Notes under the pieces: model-generated
The model's input: only the letters and a program-made list of their open reading frames with translations
What the model was told of the DNA's origin: nothing
The model's database searches: none
Part shown: positions 25,338 through 32,953 of the stretch, in pieces
Numbering within the stretch: position 1 is the stretch's first letter
Layout of the letters: every line of letters starts with the position of its first letter
Source: Amycolatopsis sp.
GTDB lineage: Bacteria > Actinomycetota > Actinomycetes > Mycobacteriales > Pseudonocardiaceae
Assembly (NCBI RefSeq): GCF_025464955.1
Contig: NZ_JAODNM010000092.1
Coordinates: 124,001-188,000 of the forward strand
Direction of reading: 5' to 3'
Length of the DNA: 64,000 bases
Translations under genes and position numbers: made by a program

Positions 25338-26171
25338 TCAGCGTGGGTGGCTGAACGCCTGGTGCAGGTCGGCGATCGGGAGGATGTCGGTGACGAACTC
25401 GAACCGCCCGGCCCGCATCTGCTGGGCGCCATCGAGGAAAGAGCGCAACGCGAGCCTGGACAGAGCGGCGCCGATACTCACCCGTCGCACGCCGATCTCG
25501 GCCAGTTGGTCCAGGGTGATCGAGGGGTCGGCGAAGCCCATCACGACGTTGACGGGCTTGCTGACCGCCGACACCACGGTTCGCATCTCCTCAAGGGTGC
25601 GCAGTCCCGGTGCGTACAGCACGTCTGCACCGGCGGCTTCGAATGCCTGCAGGCGCTTGATGGTGTCGTCGAAGTCGAGGCCGAAGAGCAGGTTTTCCGC
25701 TCGCGCGGTGAGGACAAAGGGGATGGGCAACGCGCGTGCGGCTTCCACCGCGGCCTGAACGCGTTCGACGGCGAGTCCGAAGTCGTAGACCCGCGTGGAA
25801 TGGTCGACTGAAGCAGCCACAGCGTCTTCGGCGTCTTCGATGGATGCCCCGACAGCGCCGGCTGCGTAGGCCATCCCGATCATCTTCGCGGCTTCGTCGG
25901 GGCTGTCGGCGAAGCAGTTCTCCAGGTCGGCGGTCACCGGCAGCGGTGTGGCCTCGCTGATGGTGCGGCAGTTGTCCAGGATCTCCTGTTTGCCGGCTCG
26001 CGCGCGGCCGTGCGTGTTCGCCAGACCGAGACTCGTCGTGCCGAGGGCCTCGAAGCCGAGTCCGGCCAGCAGACGGGCCGTGCCGGCGTCCCAGGGATTC
26101 GGGAGCAGCAACGGCTCCGGCCGCTCGTGCAGGGCCTGGAAGTGCGCGGCCTTGGCTGCCTGATCGGTCAT
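25338..26171 (-). CDS. Isocitrate lyase/PEP mutase superfamily enzyme
   Basis: TIM-barrel enzyme of 277 aa in the PEP mutase/isocitrate lyase group. Segments LLLPNPWDAGTARLLAGLGF, ALGTTSLGLANTHGR, PVTADLENCFADSPDEAA and GASIEDAEDA carry the metal-binding acidic residues. The isocitrate lyase KKCGH signature is absent, so it acts on a different, unknown 2-oxo acid or phosphonate-type substrate. ATG 26171 has GGGAGG 8 nt upstream. It is divergent from a LysR gene that probably regulates it. Confidence 0.9.
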   Translation of the reverse strand: MTDQAAKAAHFQALHERPEPLLLPNPWDAGTARLLAGLGFEALGTTSLGLANTHGRARAGKQEILDNCRTISEATPLPVTADLENCFADSPDEAAKMIGMAYAAGAVGASIEDAEDAVAASVDHSTRVYDFGLAVERVQAAVEAARALPIPFVLTARAENLLFGLDFDDTIKRLQAFEAAGADVLYAPGLRTLEEMRTVVSAVSKPVNVVMGFADPSITLDQLAEIGVRRVSIGAALSRLALRSFLDGAQQMRAGRFEFVTDILPIADLHQAFSHPR

Positions 26172-26280
26172 GAGGTGTTCCTCCCGGGCGTGAGTTCGCG
26201 TGCGGAACTCACTGTGCCCGCCTCTCAATCATCCGTCGAATGCATTGAAAGGATCATTCCCATCAGGAATACTGATATGA

Positions 26281-27189
26281 GTGACGTTCGACGAGATCGA
26301 GGCTTTCTTCTGCATCGCGGACCAGGGCGGATTCACGCAGGCAGCCCGGCAGCTCAATCGCTCCCAGCCCGCGATCAGCCGCCGGATCCACGAGCTGGAG
26401 AACTCGCTGGACGCGGTGTTGTTCGAGCGGGTCGGTCGACGCGTGGTGCTCACCGACGCCGGAAAGGCCCTGCTGCCCCATGCCGAAGCCGTCCTCGCCG
26501 CGATCCGGGACGGTGAGCGGGCCGTCCGCGACCAGGCAGGTGGCGGGTCGACGCTGCGTCTGGCCATCGTCGGAACCCTGGCCGATTCGCACATCGTCGA
26601 CGCGCTGCGTACGTTCAAGTCGCGGTTCGAGCAGGTCTCGGTCGAGTTGCGGACCGCGACCAGCCGCGAGGTGAGCACACTCGTCCGAAACGGCGAAGCC
26701 TGCCTGGGCCTTCGGTACTACGCCGACGCCGATCCCAAACTGGAGTCGATCCCGCTCGGCGAGGAGAAGCTCTTCGTGGTGGTACCGGCCGCGCACCCGG
26801 TGACCGCACGCAGCCTGCCGGATCTGCACGCGCTGCGGGACGAGAAATGGCTCGGCTTTCCCGTGCGGCAGCGTCAGCCGGACTCCTTCGGTGACGTGCT
26901 CGAACGGCAGCTGACGGCGTCCGGACTCGAGAATCCCGCCATCACGAGGGTCGACAGCCTCACCGCGCAGAAGAGGCTGGTCGAGGCCGGTCTCGGGATC
27001 GCCCTCATGCCGACGAGCAGCGTCCGGGAGGAGCTGCGCCTCGGCAGCCTGCGCATGATCGACGTCGCCACGATGAACGCGCACCTGCCCGTGGTCGCCG
27101 TCCGGCGGGCCAACGGTTACCACAGCCCGCTGGCGTCGGCGTTCCTGGAAGTACTGGCAGATCACACCTCGGAGCTGTCGAGCAGCTAG
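26281..27189 (+). CDS. LysR-family transcriptional regulator
   Basis: Regulator of 302 aa. The N-terminal helix-turn-helix is classic (FDEIEAFFCIADQGGFTQAA, RQLNRSQPAISRRIHELENS, LFERVGRRVVLTDAGKALL). The C-terminal periplasmic-binding-type domain has LRLAIVGTLADSHIVDALR and RLVEAGLGIALMPTSSV. GTG 26281 was chosen because it gives the family N-terminus MTFDEIEAFF. It is divergent from the PEP mutase-like gene with a 109-bp gap. Its stop overlaps that of the convergent toroid-fold gene. Confidence 0.94.
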   Translation: MTFDEIEAFFCIADQGGFTQAARQLNRSQPAISRRIHELENSLDAVLFERVGRRVVLTDAGKALLPHAEAVLAAIRDGERAVRDQAGGGSTLRLAIVGTLADSHIVDALRTFKSRFEQVSVELRTATSREVSTLVRNGEACLGLRYYADADPKLESIPLGEEKLFVVVPAAHPVTARSLPDLHALRDEKWLGFPVRQRQPDSFGDVLERQLTASGLENPAITRVDSLTAQKRLVEAGLGIALMPTSSVREELRLGSLRMIDVATMNAHLPVVAVRRANGYHSPLASAFLEVLADHTSELSSS

Positions 27190-28076
27190 CCGAGCATGCC
27201 GTTGCGCTGCAGGATCGAAACGGCGCTCACGGTGGTGTAACCGCGCCATTCCAAGCTGGCCGCAGGGGAGTAGCTGGCGAAGTCGACGGACCAGCCCCCG
27301 TCCTGCTGCTGCCGATCTGCCAGCCGACGAAGATCGGCATCGACCACTGCCGGTGCGAACAGGTTTCGCGCCGGCCGGTCAGGAAGGGGAGCGAAGTCCA
27401 GCGGGCGCATCACTTCGTCCTCGGCGCCGCCCGCGACAGGGAGGATCCCGTTCTCAGGGACGTATTCGCGCAGACGTTCCAGCAGTGTGAGCGCCTCCGG
27501 GTAGGTCTCGTGCGCGGCGTCGAGGAACCGCACGGCAAAGGCAAGGACGAGAGCGTGCGGCTGGCCTTCGAGCTTGCGGACAGCGGACTGGCAGTACTCC
27601 GTGATCCGGGCGAGCCAAGGATGATCGGCGACGGCCGGGACACGGGCGGCCACACGGTGGGCGGTCGCCGCGACGATCGCGGAGATCTGCAGCGAGGACG
27701 CGGTCGAGTCCGCGTCAGCCCAGAAGGGCGCGCAGCCGGCGGGGTCGCTGACCGGCAACGCGAACGGCAGCCCGCCGTCGGGCAAGGTCACCGAGGCCAA
27801 CCAGTCGCACAACTCGACAGCTCGCGGACTCCCGACTGGCGCGATGTCGGCGAGCACCTCGAACGCGTGCAAAGCCGGCCCGGGTTGGCTCTCGGTGGAC
27901 CTCAAATCGGGCTCGAGGCCCCAGCCGAAGCCGCCGTCGGGGTTGCCGTACGCATCTAGCGCGGCGAGGGTGGCTTCGGGATCACCCTCGCCCAGCAGGT
28001 GCTGAAAGCGGTGGCGGTCGAGAAGCCGGGCGTGCGTGGCCAGGAAGGCCGTGGCCGCGGAAAGGTCGATGGGCAT
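27186..28076 (-). CDS. Prenyltransferase/squalene-cyclase-like toroid protein
   Basis: Soluble protein of 296 aa with repeated motifs of the alpha/alpha-toroid fold: NPDGGFGWGLEPDLRS, PDGGLPFALPVSD and DGGWSVDFASYSPAASLEWR. These are the degenerate QW-type repeats seen in terpenoid cyclases and protein prenyltransferase beta subunits. The cyclase acid motif DCTAE is not seen and the protein is half the size of a cyclase, so catalysis is uncertain. It ends convergently against LysR, with stop codons overlapping (TAG/CTA). Confidence 0.65.
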   Translation of the reverse strand: MPIDLSAATAFLATHARLLDRHRFQHLLGEGDPEATLAALDAYGNPDGGFGWGLEPDLRSTESQPGPALHAFEVLADIAPVGSPRAVELCDWLASVTLPDGGLPFALPVSDPAGCAPFWADADSTASSLQISAIVAATAHRVAARVPAVADHPWLARITEYCQSAVRKLEGQPHALVLAFAVRFLDAAHETYPEALTLLERLREYVPENGILPVAGGAEDEVMRPLDFAPLPDRPARNLFAPAVVDADLRRLADRQQQDGGWSVDFASYSPAASLEWRGYTTVSAVSILQRNGMLG

Positions 28077-28214
28077 CCGCTCATCATGGCCGGTGCCGAC
28101 GATCTTGGCTTGAACAGTTCGGACATCGCACTAAACACCTGCGAGCTCGGGCTGGTTGAGGACGTCGACCCCGGCCGCGACGCCTCACGGGTCCGCAGGT
28201 AGTCGACGAAGACG

Positions 28215-28688
28215 CTAACCGTTGAGCTTCTCGGCGAGTTGAGCGAGTTGAGCGGTGACGGTGCCCCAGCCGTCAGCGAAGCCCAGTTCAGCGTGCCGGG
28301 CGCGGGCGGCGGGGTCGCCGTGGCGCACGATGACCCGGTAGTCGGTGCCGTCGGGATGGTCCCGCAGCACGACCTCGGCGGTTATCGCGACGGGCGCGGG
28401 GCTCGCTGGACGCCATTCGCTGTCGATCGAGTTGGTGAACACGATCCGCTCATACTCGTCCACCACAAGGAAACAGGCGTTCAGGTGCGGGACGAACGTG
28501 TCGCCGTCGTCACTCATCGACGTGACGAACGCGCCGCCAGGCCGGACGTCGAGGCGCTCGACGCGGCAGCGCATCGGGGCGGGTATCCACCACTGCGCCA
28601 GGTTGGCCGGATCGGTCCACGCGTCCCACACCTGCTTGCGGGGTGCGTGGATGACCCGGTCGATGCCCAGGTCCAGGTCGGGGTTCAT
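28215..28688 (-). CDS. SRPBCC/AHSA1-domain protein
   Basis: AHSA1-fold protein of 157 aa: IDRVIHAPRKQVWDAWTDPA, LAQWWIPAPMRCRVERLDVR, PGGAFVTSM, YERIVFTNSIDSEWRPA and GWGTVTAQLAQLAEKLNG are the usual landmarks. It is probably a ligand-binding or stress-related protein with no assigned ligand. Its ATG overlaps the upstream ArsR stop by 4 nt, so the two are co-translated. It is the third such pair in the window. Confidence 0.9.
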   Translation of the reverse strand: MNPDLDLGIDRVIHAPRKQVWDAWTDPANLAQWWIPAPMRCRVERLDVRPGGAFVTSMSDDGDTFVPHLNACFLVVDEYERIVFTNSIDSEWRPASPAPVAITAEVVLRDHPDGTDYRVIVRHGDPAARARHAELGFADGWGTVTAQLAQLAEKLNG

Positions 28689-29020
28689 GGATTCTCCTTG
28701 GGATTGGTGACGAACAGTTCCAGACGATCGGTACGGTCCGCCCAGATGTCGCGCTGCTCCTCGAGCCAGCCCTCGACGAGCGCGAACCGCTCCCGGTTGA
28801 GTTCACAAGTGCGTACGCGGCCGGATTTCGCCGTGCGGATCAGGCCGTTCGATTCGAGCACCCGCACATGCTTCATGAACGACGGCAATGTCATCGGGGC
28901 CTCGTCGGCGAGGTCGCCGACGCTCATCGGGCCGCGACCGAGCCGCCGGAGGACCGCGCGCCTGGTCGGGTCGGCGAGCGCGGTGAACACGCCGTCGAGC
29001 ACTGCCGAATACTGTGCCAT
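28685..29020 (-). CDS. ArsR-family winged-helix repressor
   Basis: Repressor of 111 aa with FTALADPTRRAVLRRLGRGP, MSVGDLADEAPMTLPSFMKH and VRVLESNGLIRTAKSGRVRT forming the winged helix. The C-terminal part EGWLEEQRDIWADRTDRLEL is the helix usual in the AHSA1-linked ArsR group. There is no metal box. A TAATACT sequence 10-17 nt upstream of the ATG on the minus strand makes a nearly leaderless message likely. Dyads just upstream (29024-29072) fit autoregulation. Confidence 0.92.
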   Translation of the reverse strand: MAQYSAVLDGVFTALADPTRRAVLRRLGRGPMSVGDLADEAPMTLPSFMKHVRVLESNGLIRTAKSGRVRTCELNRERFALVEGWLEEQRDIWADRTDRLELFVTNPKENP

Positions 29021-29023
29021 GAG

Positions 29024-29072
29024 GCTAAGTATTAGCCCGCGGCAACACTTAGCGCAAGGGCTAAGTGTTGCC
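29024..29072. promoter_or_regulatory. Candidate ArsR operators, including a perfect 13-bp inverted repeat
   Basis: GCTAAGTATTAGC (29024-29036) overlaps the predicted -10 of the ArsR gene. Next to it is a perfect inverted repeat, GGCAACACTTAGC (29041-29053) and GCTAAGTGTTGCC (29060-29072), with a 6-nt loop. The shared CTTAGC/GCTAAG half-sites suggest one protein binds both. The larger repeat could also terminate the TetR gene ending at 29090. Confidence 0.55.
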
Positions 29073-29089
29073 GGGTTCTGGCGTCGCTG

Positions 29090-29671
29090 TCAGCGAGTTT
29101 CGGTGATGGCGTCCATGACCGTGTCGAGAGTGGACTCCAGTACGGCGCGAGCCTGGTCGCCCGCGGGCAGTGCCCGTGCGATCGTGACCGCGCCGACGAT
29201 CGCGGCCACCATGGCCCAGGCCCGCGTCTCTCGCTCTTTCTGCGGGCCCCGCATTGCAGGGGTCAGAACGCCCACCAACTCCACCATTCGGCGTCGATAC
29301 GCCTCGCGCACAGCCTCGCCTGCCCTTGACACATCCGAGCTCAGCGACGGCATCACGCACCCTGCGGCGACGTGCTCGCGGTGCATGTCGCTGAGGTACA
29401 TGCGCAGCACCTCCTCGAGCCGGCGTCGTCGCTCGGCCGGGTCGTCGTCGACGATGACGGCGAACTCGTTGCCGAGTTGCCCGGCGATCACCTCTTCGAG
29501 GACTGCTTCCTTGTTGGCGAAGTTCGAGTAGAGCGCGCCAGAGGTGACTTTGGCCGACGCGGCGAGCTGGTCAACGCCGACGCCGCGGAAGCCGTTCTCC
29601 TTCAGGGTGCGGGAGGCCGACTGCAGGATCGCCGCCTTGGCCTGCGCTTTGTGATCTTTCGAGTACCTCAT
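29090..29671 (-). CDS. TetR-family repressor
   Basis: Repressor of 193 aa. The N-terminal helix-turn-helix is AAILQSASRTLKENGFRGVG, VDQLAASAKVTSGALYSNFA, NKEAVLEEV. The C-terminal domain (CVMPSLSSDVSRAGEAVREA) is of the type often found next to hydrolases and reductases in this family. ATG 29671 is chosen. It is divergent from the alpha/beta hydrolase at 29795, with a long palindrome between them, so the hydrolase is the likely target. Confidence 0.93.
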   Translation of the reverse strand: MRYSKDHKAQAKAAILQSASRTLKENGFRGVGVDQLAASAKVTSGALYSNFANKEAVLEEVIAGQLGNEFAVIVDDDPAERRRRLEEVLRMYLSDMHREHVAAGCVMPSLSSDVSRAGEAVREAYRRRMVELVGVLTPAMRGPQKERETRAWAMVAAIVGAVTIARALPAGDQARAVLESTLDTVMDAITETR

Positions 29672-29709
29672 GTGAGAGTCGCTCCCTTGCTTCCGCCTGC
29701 CCTCCCATC

Positions 29710-29747
29710 ATAGGGTAGCGCTCGTTATATAACGACTGCTATCCTAT
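29710..29747. promoter_or_regulatory. Extended palindromic operator for the TetR repressor
   Basis: A perfect central palindrome, TCGTTATATAACGA (29722-29735), is nested inside outer arms ATAGGGTAGC (29710-29719) and GCTATCCTAT (29738-29747) that match at 9 of 10 positions. It sits midway between the TetR gene and the divergent hydrolase, with the A/T-rich centre suited to a promoter. Confidence 0.65.
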
Positions 29748-29794
29748 GAATCTCGAGGTCAAACGCGGCACAAAGCCGAGAAAAGAGAGCAACC

Positions 29795-30634
29795 ATGTCT
29801 GTGAACATCAACGAAGCGCCCACCAAGACCCTGAACGTCGACGGCACGCCCTTCGCCTACCGTGAAGTGGGCGTCGGCACCGGTACCCCGTTGCTGTTCC
29901 TGCAGCACGTCACGGGATCGCTGGACGACTGGGATCCCGCGGTGGTCAACGGCCTTGCGGCCGGGCGGCGCGTCATCCTGCTCGCCAACCGGGGTGTCGG
30001 CGGCTCCGGGGGCGTAACGCCCGACAGCATCGAGGCCATGGCCGACGACGCGGTGGCGTTCGTCGAGGCGCTCGGGCTGGACACGGTCGACTTGCTGGGC
30101 TATTCCCTGGGCGGCATGGTTGCCCAGGCGTTCGCCCAGCAGCGGCCCGAGCTGGTCCGCCGGATCATCCTGGCGGGCACCTCACCCGCGGGCGGCGAGG
30201 GCGCTGCCGCGGTAGGCGCGGTGCTGGGGGCCGCCACCGAGAAGGCAGGCGCCGAGGGCAAGCACCCCAAGCACTTCCTGTTCTTCACACCGAGCGCGAG
30301 CAGTCAGGCGGCCGCGAACGCCTTCCTCGGCCGGCTGGACGAACGCACCGAGGACCGGGACGCTGCCGTGTCGAACGAGACGATCGGCGCCCAGTTGGCC
30401 GCGATGGCGAAGTGGGAGCAGGGCTCCTCGCCCGCCGGCCTGGCGACCCTGGACAAGCCTGTCCTGGTTGTCAACGGCGACGACGACACGATGCTGAAGA
30501 CGATCAACTCGTTCAAGCTCGCGCAGCTGCTACCCAACGCCCAACTGGCCGTCTACCCCGACTCGAACCACGGCGCCATCTTCCAGTACCACGAGCTGTT
30601 CGTGCAGCAGGTACAGGACTTCCTGCGCAACTGA
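29795..30634 (+). CDS. Alpha/beta hydrolase
   Basis: Hydrolase of 279 aa. The catalytic triad is visible: Ser104 in the nucleophile elbow GYSLGGM, an aspartate in VVNGDDDTM (about residue 228) and a histidine in DSNHGAIFQ near the end. The N-terminal part LLFLQHVTGSLDDWDP and ANRGVGGSGG fit the chloroperoxidase/esterase-like branch. The substrate is unknown. It follows a TetR operator and probably responds to a hydrophobic compound. Confidence 0.9.
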   Translation: MSVNINEAPTKTLNVDGTPFAYREVGVGTGTPLLFLQHVTGSLDDWDPAVVNGLAAGRRVILLANRGVGGSGGVTPDSIEAMADDAVAFVEALGLDTVDLLGYSLGGMVAQAFAQQRPELVRRIILAGTSPAGGEGAAAVGAVLGAATEKAGAEGKHPKHFLFFTPSASSQAAANAFLGRLDERTEDRDAAVSNETIGAQLAAMAKWEQGSSPAGLATLDKPVLVVNGDDDTMLKTINSFKLAQLLPNAQLAVYPDSNHGAIFQYHELFVQQVQDFLRN

Positions 30635-30709
30635 ACGGCGCTTGAGGGCCGCGCGTGTGGCGCCTTACGCCACAAGGGTGGCCCTGAAGGGTCGTCCGGT
30701 GGTTGGTCT

Positions 30710-30935
30710 GTCGTGAGGGCCCCCTTCACGGCGTAAGGCGTACTCAACTAGGCCTTGACGCCGTCTCTGCCCTGCCGAAACTGCCTTTCGGAGCCCCAAC
30801 AGTCACATCGCCACCACCGGCACCACAAGCGCACCGCAACTGGCCCTCAACCCCGCGACCAGCACCCACTCGCCTCGGTCCTTGCTGCTCTGCACAGAAC
30901 CCGACCACCCCGACCCCGCTCAAGTCCAGGCATTG
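30710..30935. repeat. Dispersed intergenic repeat, copy C (long form)
   Basis: Core at 30730-30749, followed by about 180 bp that align with copy D: CTGCCGAAA, GAGCCCCAACAGTCACATCG, CCAGCACCCA, CGGTCCTTGCTGCT and TCCAGGCATTGG occur in the same order. No gene is present. It lies between the hydrolase and the tRNA gene in an otherwise non-coding 468-bp gap. Confidence 0.85.
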
Positions 30936-31023
30936 GGGTCCGGCCCCATATCGCAAACCGCAGCGGAGGCCGGGGACGCAACCGCCGGCAGGGGGTCCGG
31001 GGGCGAAGCCCGCCGGGCGGGGT

Positions 31024-31042
31024 CTGGGGGTTGCACCCCCAG
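31024..31042 (-). terminator. Hairpin downstream of the tRNA gene
   Basis: Perfect 8-bp hairpin CTGGGGGT/ACCCCCAG with a 3-nt loop, about 60 nt past the tRNA 3' end on the minus strand. There is no U-tract, as is usual in actinobacteria. Confidence 0.5.
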
Positions 31043-31102
31043 GAAACACGACGAGAGATCGCAGCGAGCGCTCTCCGCGAGCAGGGATCACCGAATCTCG
31101 AG

Positions 31103-31176
31103 TGGGCCCGGAGAGACTCGAACTCTCACTGGCACGGACCTAAACCGTGTGCCTCTGCCAATTGGGCTACGGGCCC
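31103..31176 (-). tRNA. tRNA with UAG anticodon (tRNA-Leu by anticodon, short variable loop)
   Basis: Folds as a full cloverleaf: acceptor GGGCCCG/CGGGCCC, D arm GCCC-AATTGGCAG-AGGC, anticodon stem CACGG/CCGTG with loop TTTAGGT (anticodon UAG, reading CUA/CUG leucine), variable loop CCAGT of only 5 nt, and T arm GAGAG/CTCTC with loop TTCGAGT. Discriminator base is A, and CCA is not encoded. Bacterial tRNA-Leu normally has a long variable arm, so the charging identity is uncertain. The D stem has one C-A mismatch. Confidence 0.85.
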
Positions 31177-31296
31177 GACGTGGGAAATCGTATCGCGGGT
31201 GAGTATCGGGGTGTTCTCGGCGTGGCCTGTGCGGCGGGTCGTGGGTCGGTGATCTAACGTGGGGCGCCTGCACAGGCATGCCGGCGAGGAGGAAAC

Positions 31297-31518
31297 GTGG
31301 CCCGCGATCCCGACACCATCGAGCGTGAGATCGAAAACGCCAGGAACGCTCTGGCTTCGACGCTCGACCAGCTCGGCACCAAGGCGAACCCTCAGCGTCT
31401 CGCCACCGCGGCGAAGACGAGCGTGAGCGCCAAGCTCAACGAGCCCAAGGTCAAGTACACGCTGATCGGCGTCGGCGCGCTGATCGGCGCGTTGTTGCTG
31501 CGCAAGCTCCTGCGTTAG
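31297..31518 (+). CDS. DUF3618 family small membrane protein
   Basis: Protein of 73 aa. The N-terminal amphipathic helix DPDTIEREIENARNALASTL is the DUF3618 signature. A C-terminal membrane span (YTLIGVGALIGALLLRKLLR) ends in a basic tail. GTG 31297 follows GGAGGAA closely. Family function is unknown. Members occur widely in actinobacteria, often near bcp-type genes, but no link is visible here. Confidence 0.9.
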   Translation: MARDPDTIEREIENARNALASTLDQLGTKANPQRLATAAKTSVSAKLNEPKVKYTLIGVGALIGALLLRKLLR

Positions 31519-31538
31519 GTCGCGAAACCCCGCGAAGG

Positions 31539-32030
31539 CTAGGCCTTGGCCGCGGGCATCGCGCCGCCCGGTTTCCCACCGAGTGCGCTGCCGATGTCCG
31601 CGTATTCGGCCTCCGGTCCGGGGCTGTTCTTCGGCGTGGACTTCGGGGCGGCCGCTGCCGACTTCCTGGCCTCGACGGCTTTCGACAGCTTCTTGCCCGG
31701 GGGAATCGGCGGTTTCGCCGTGGCCGCGGCCTTGGTCGAGGAGCCCGGTGGGGGGATCTCCAGCGGCGCCGGCGGGCCTTCGGGGCGGCTTAGCCGGGCG
31801 GTCATGTAGGCCTCGGTGAAGTCCAGCGCGCTGCCGTTGAGCAGGTGCACCACCGTCGGCTTCGTCTTCGGTTCGGCGTCCTCGAGACACTTCTCGACCA
31901 GCTGGTCGGTGGTGTCCCTGGCCGCGATGATGCCGGGCGCCCGGGCGGTGAGCTCCTTACCCAGACCACTCACCGTGATCGTCCAGTCGTCGTTCTCGTG
32001 CACGTAGATCGCCGTAATCGCTTCCGCCAT
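31539..32030 (-). CDS. Hypothetical protein with HicB-like N-terminus and Pro/Ala/Lys-rich tail
   Basis: Protein of 163 aa. Residues 1-75 (ITAIYVHENDDWTITVSGLG, ARDTTDQLVEKCLEDAE, VVHLLNGSALDFTEAYMTAR) resemble the HicB-like antitoxin fold, but no HicA toxin is adjacent. Residues 85-163 are low-complexity Pro/Ala/Lys, probably disordered. ATG 32030 has GAGGGG upstream. It is convergent with the DUF3618 gene. I do not assign a function. Confidence 0.65.
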   Translation of the reverse strand: MAEAITAIYVHENDDWTITVSGLGKELTARAPGIIAARDTTDQLVEKCLEDAEPKTKPTVVHLLNGSALDFTEAYMTARLSRPEGPPAPLEIPPPGSSTKAAATAKPPIPPGKKLSKAVEARKSAAAAPKSTPKNSPGPEAEYADIGSALGGKPGGAMPAAKA

Positions 32031-32273
32031 CTGTCTCACCCCTCTCACTCGCCATGCTCTTCTAGGCTGGACGATGCCACGGGCGTCTCATGACGTCAGA
32101 ATCCGATTAACCCGTTCGGACAAGATCGCTTCGAGTGCCGTCCAACTTTCTACAGTGTCATCGATACAGCAAGACGACTCTGTGTCACAAGTAACGGAGG
32201 CACTCACGCTCTGAGTGACGACCGGATGGCCTAATGCACGAGCATCTTCACGCGCGTGTGACGTACACGTCGT

Positions 32274-32873
32274 TCAGACGGCGCGCGGGGCCAGGCCGTT
32301 CCAGAGGAGGTCCATCGCGTAGGCGGTGACGGTGTCCGGTGCGACCTCTTCGTGCCGTTCGCACCAGATGGCGAGTCGCTCGCAGGCACCGACGACGAAC
32401 TCGGCGGACGCGTCGACCTGAAGCTCGGACCCGGAGTCGAAGTAGCCGCTCATCAGCGCGGCGATCAGGTCGGTCTGCTGACGCCTGGTCTCTTCGATCT
32501 CGTCGGCCGCGGGCGTGCCGATCAACGCCATCTCGTGGCGCAGCAGTGACCAGGCCTGCCGCCGCTCGCGGATGAAGACGAAGAACGCCAGCAGGCCGCG
32601 ACGCAGGGCGTCCTCGGCGTCGACGGCGCCGACTGTGGCTTTTTCCGTGACGAGCCGGAGTTCGGCCCGCGACTGACGGATGCAGCCGAGCAGCAGGCCT
32701 TCCTTCGAGTTGAAGTACTCGTACAGCATCGGCTTGGAGACGCCGACCCGCTCGGCGATGTCGTCCATCGACGCCGCCGCATACCCGCGCTCGGCGAACA
32801 CCACCTCGGCGATGTCGATCATCTGCCGCATCCGCTCGGCCCGGGGCATGCGCTTGCGCTTCGCGGTGGTCAC
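32274..32873 (-). CDS. TetR-family repressor of the adjacent monooxygenase
   Basis: Repressor of 199 aa with the DNA-binding segment MIDIAEVVFAERGYAAASMD, DIAERVGVSKPMLYEYFNSK. The C-terminal domain is of the TetR_C group seen next to monooxygenases and lipid genes. It is divergent from the Baeyer-Villiger monooxygenase gene by 80 bp, with two palindromes between, so it probably represses that gene and itself. The effector would be a ketone, steroid or similar compound (inference). Confidence 0.93.
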   Translation of the reverse strand: MTTAKRKRMPRAERMRQMIDIAEVVFAERGYAAASMDDIAERVGVSKPMLYEYFNSKEGLLLGCIRQSRAELRLVTEKATVGAVDAEDALRRGLLAFFVFIRERRQAWSLLRHEMALIGTPAADEIEETRRQQTDLIAALMSGYFDSGSELQVDASAEFVVGACERLAIWCERHEEVAPDTVTAYAMDLLWNGLAPRAV

Positions 32874-32878
32874 CCAAT

Positions 32879-32914
32879 TTACTCTACCGGTAGTAACCTA
32901 CCTTGAGTAAGGTA
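32879..32914. promoter_or_regulatory. Paired TetR operators before the monooxygenase gene
   Basis: CTACCGGTAG (32884-32893) is a perfect 10-bp palindrome inside TTACT...AGTAA. TACCTTGAGTAAGGTA (32899-32914) has perfect 6-bp arms. TACC/GGTA half-sites are common in actinobacterial TetR operators. Confidence 0.6.
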
Positions 32915-32953
32915 ACTGGCGAGTAGGTAGAGACTTCGGCGAAGGGCTGGCAC

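Noticed and set aside
27186..28076. Complete terpene cyclase gene complementing the 2-MIB locus
   Set aside because: Only toroid-type repeats are present, the protein is too small and the DCTAE-type acid motif was not found.
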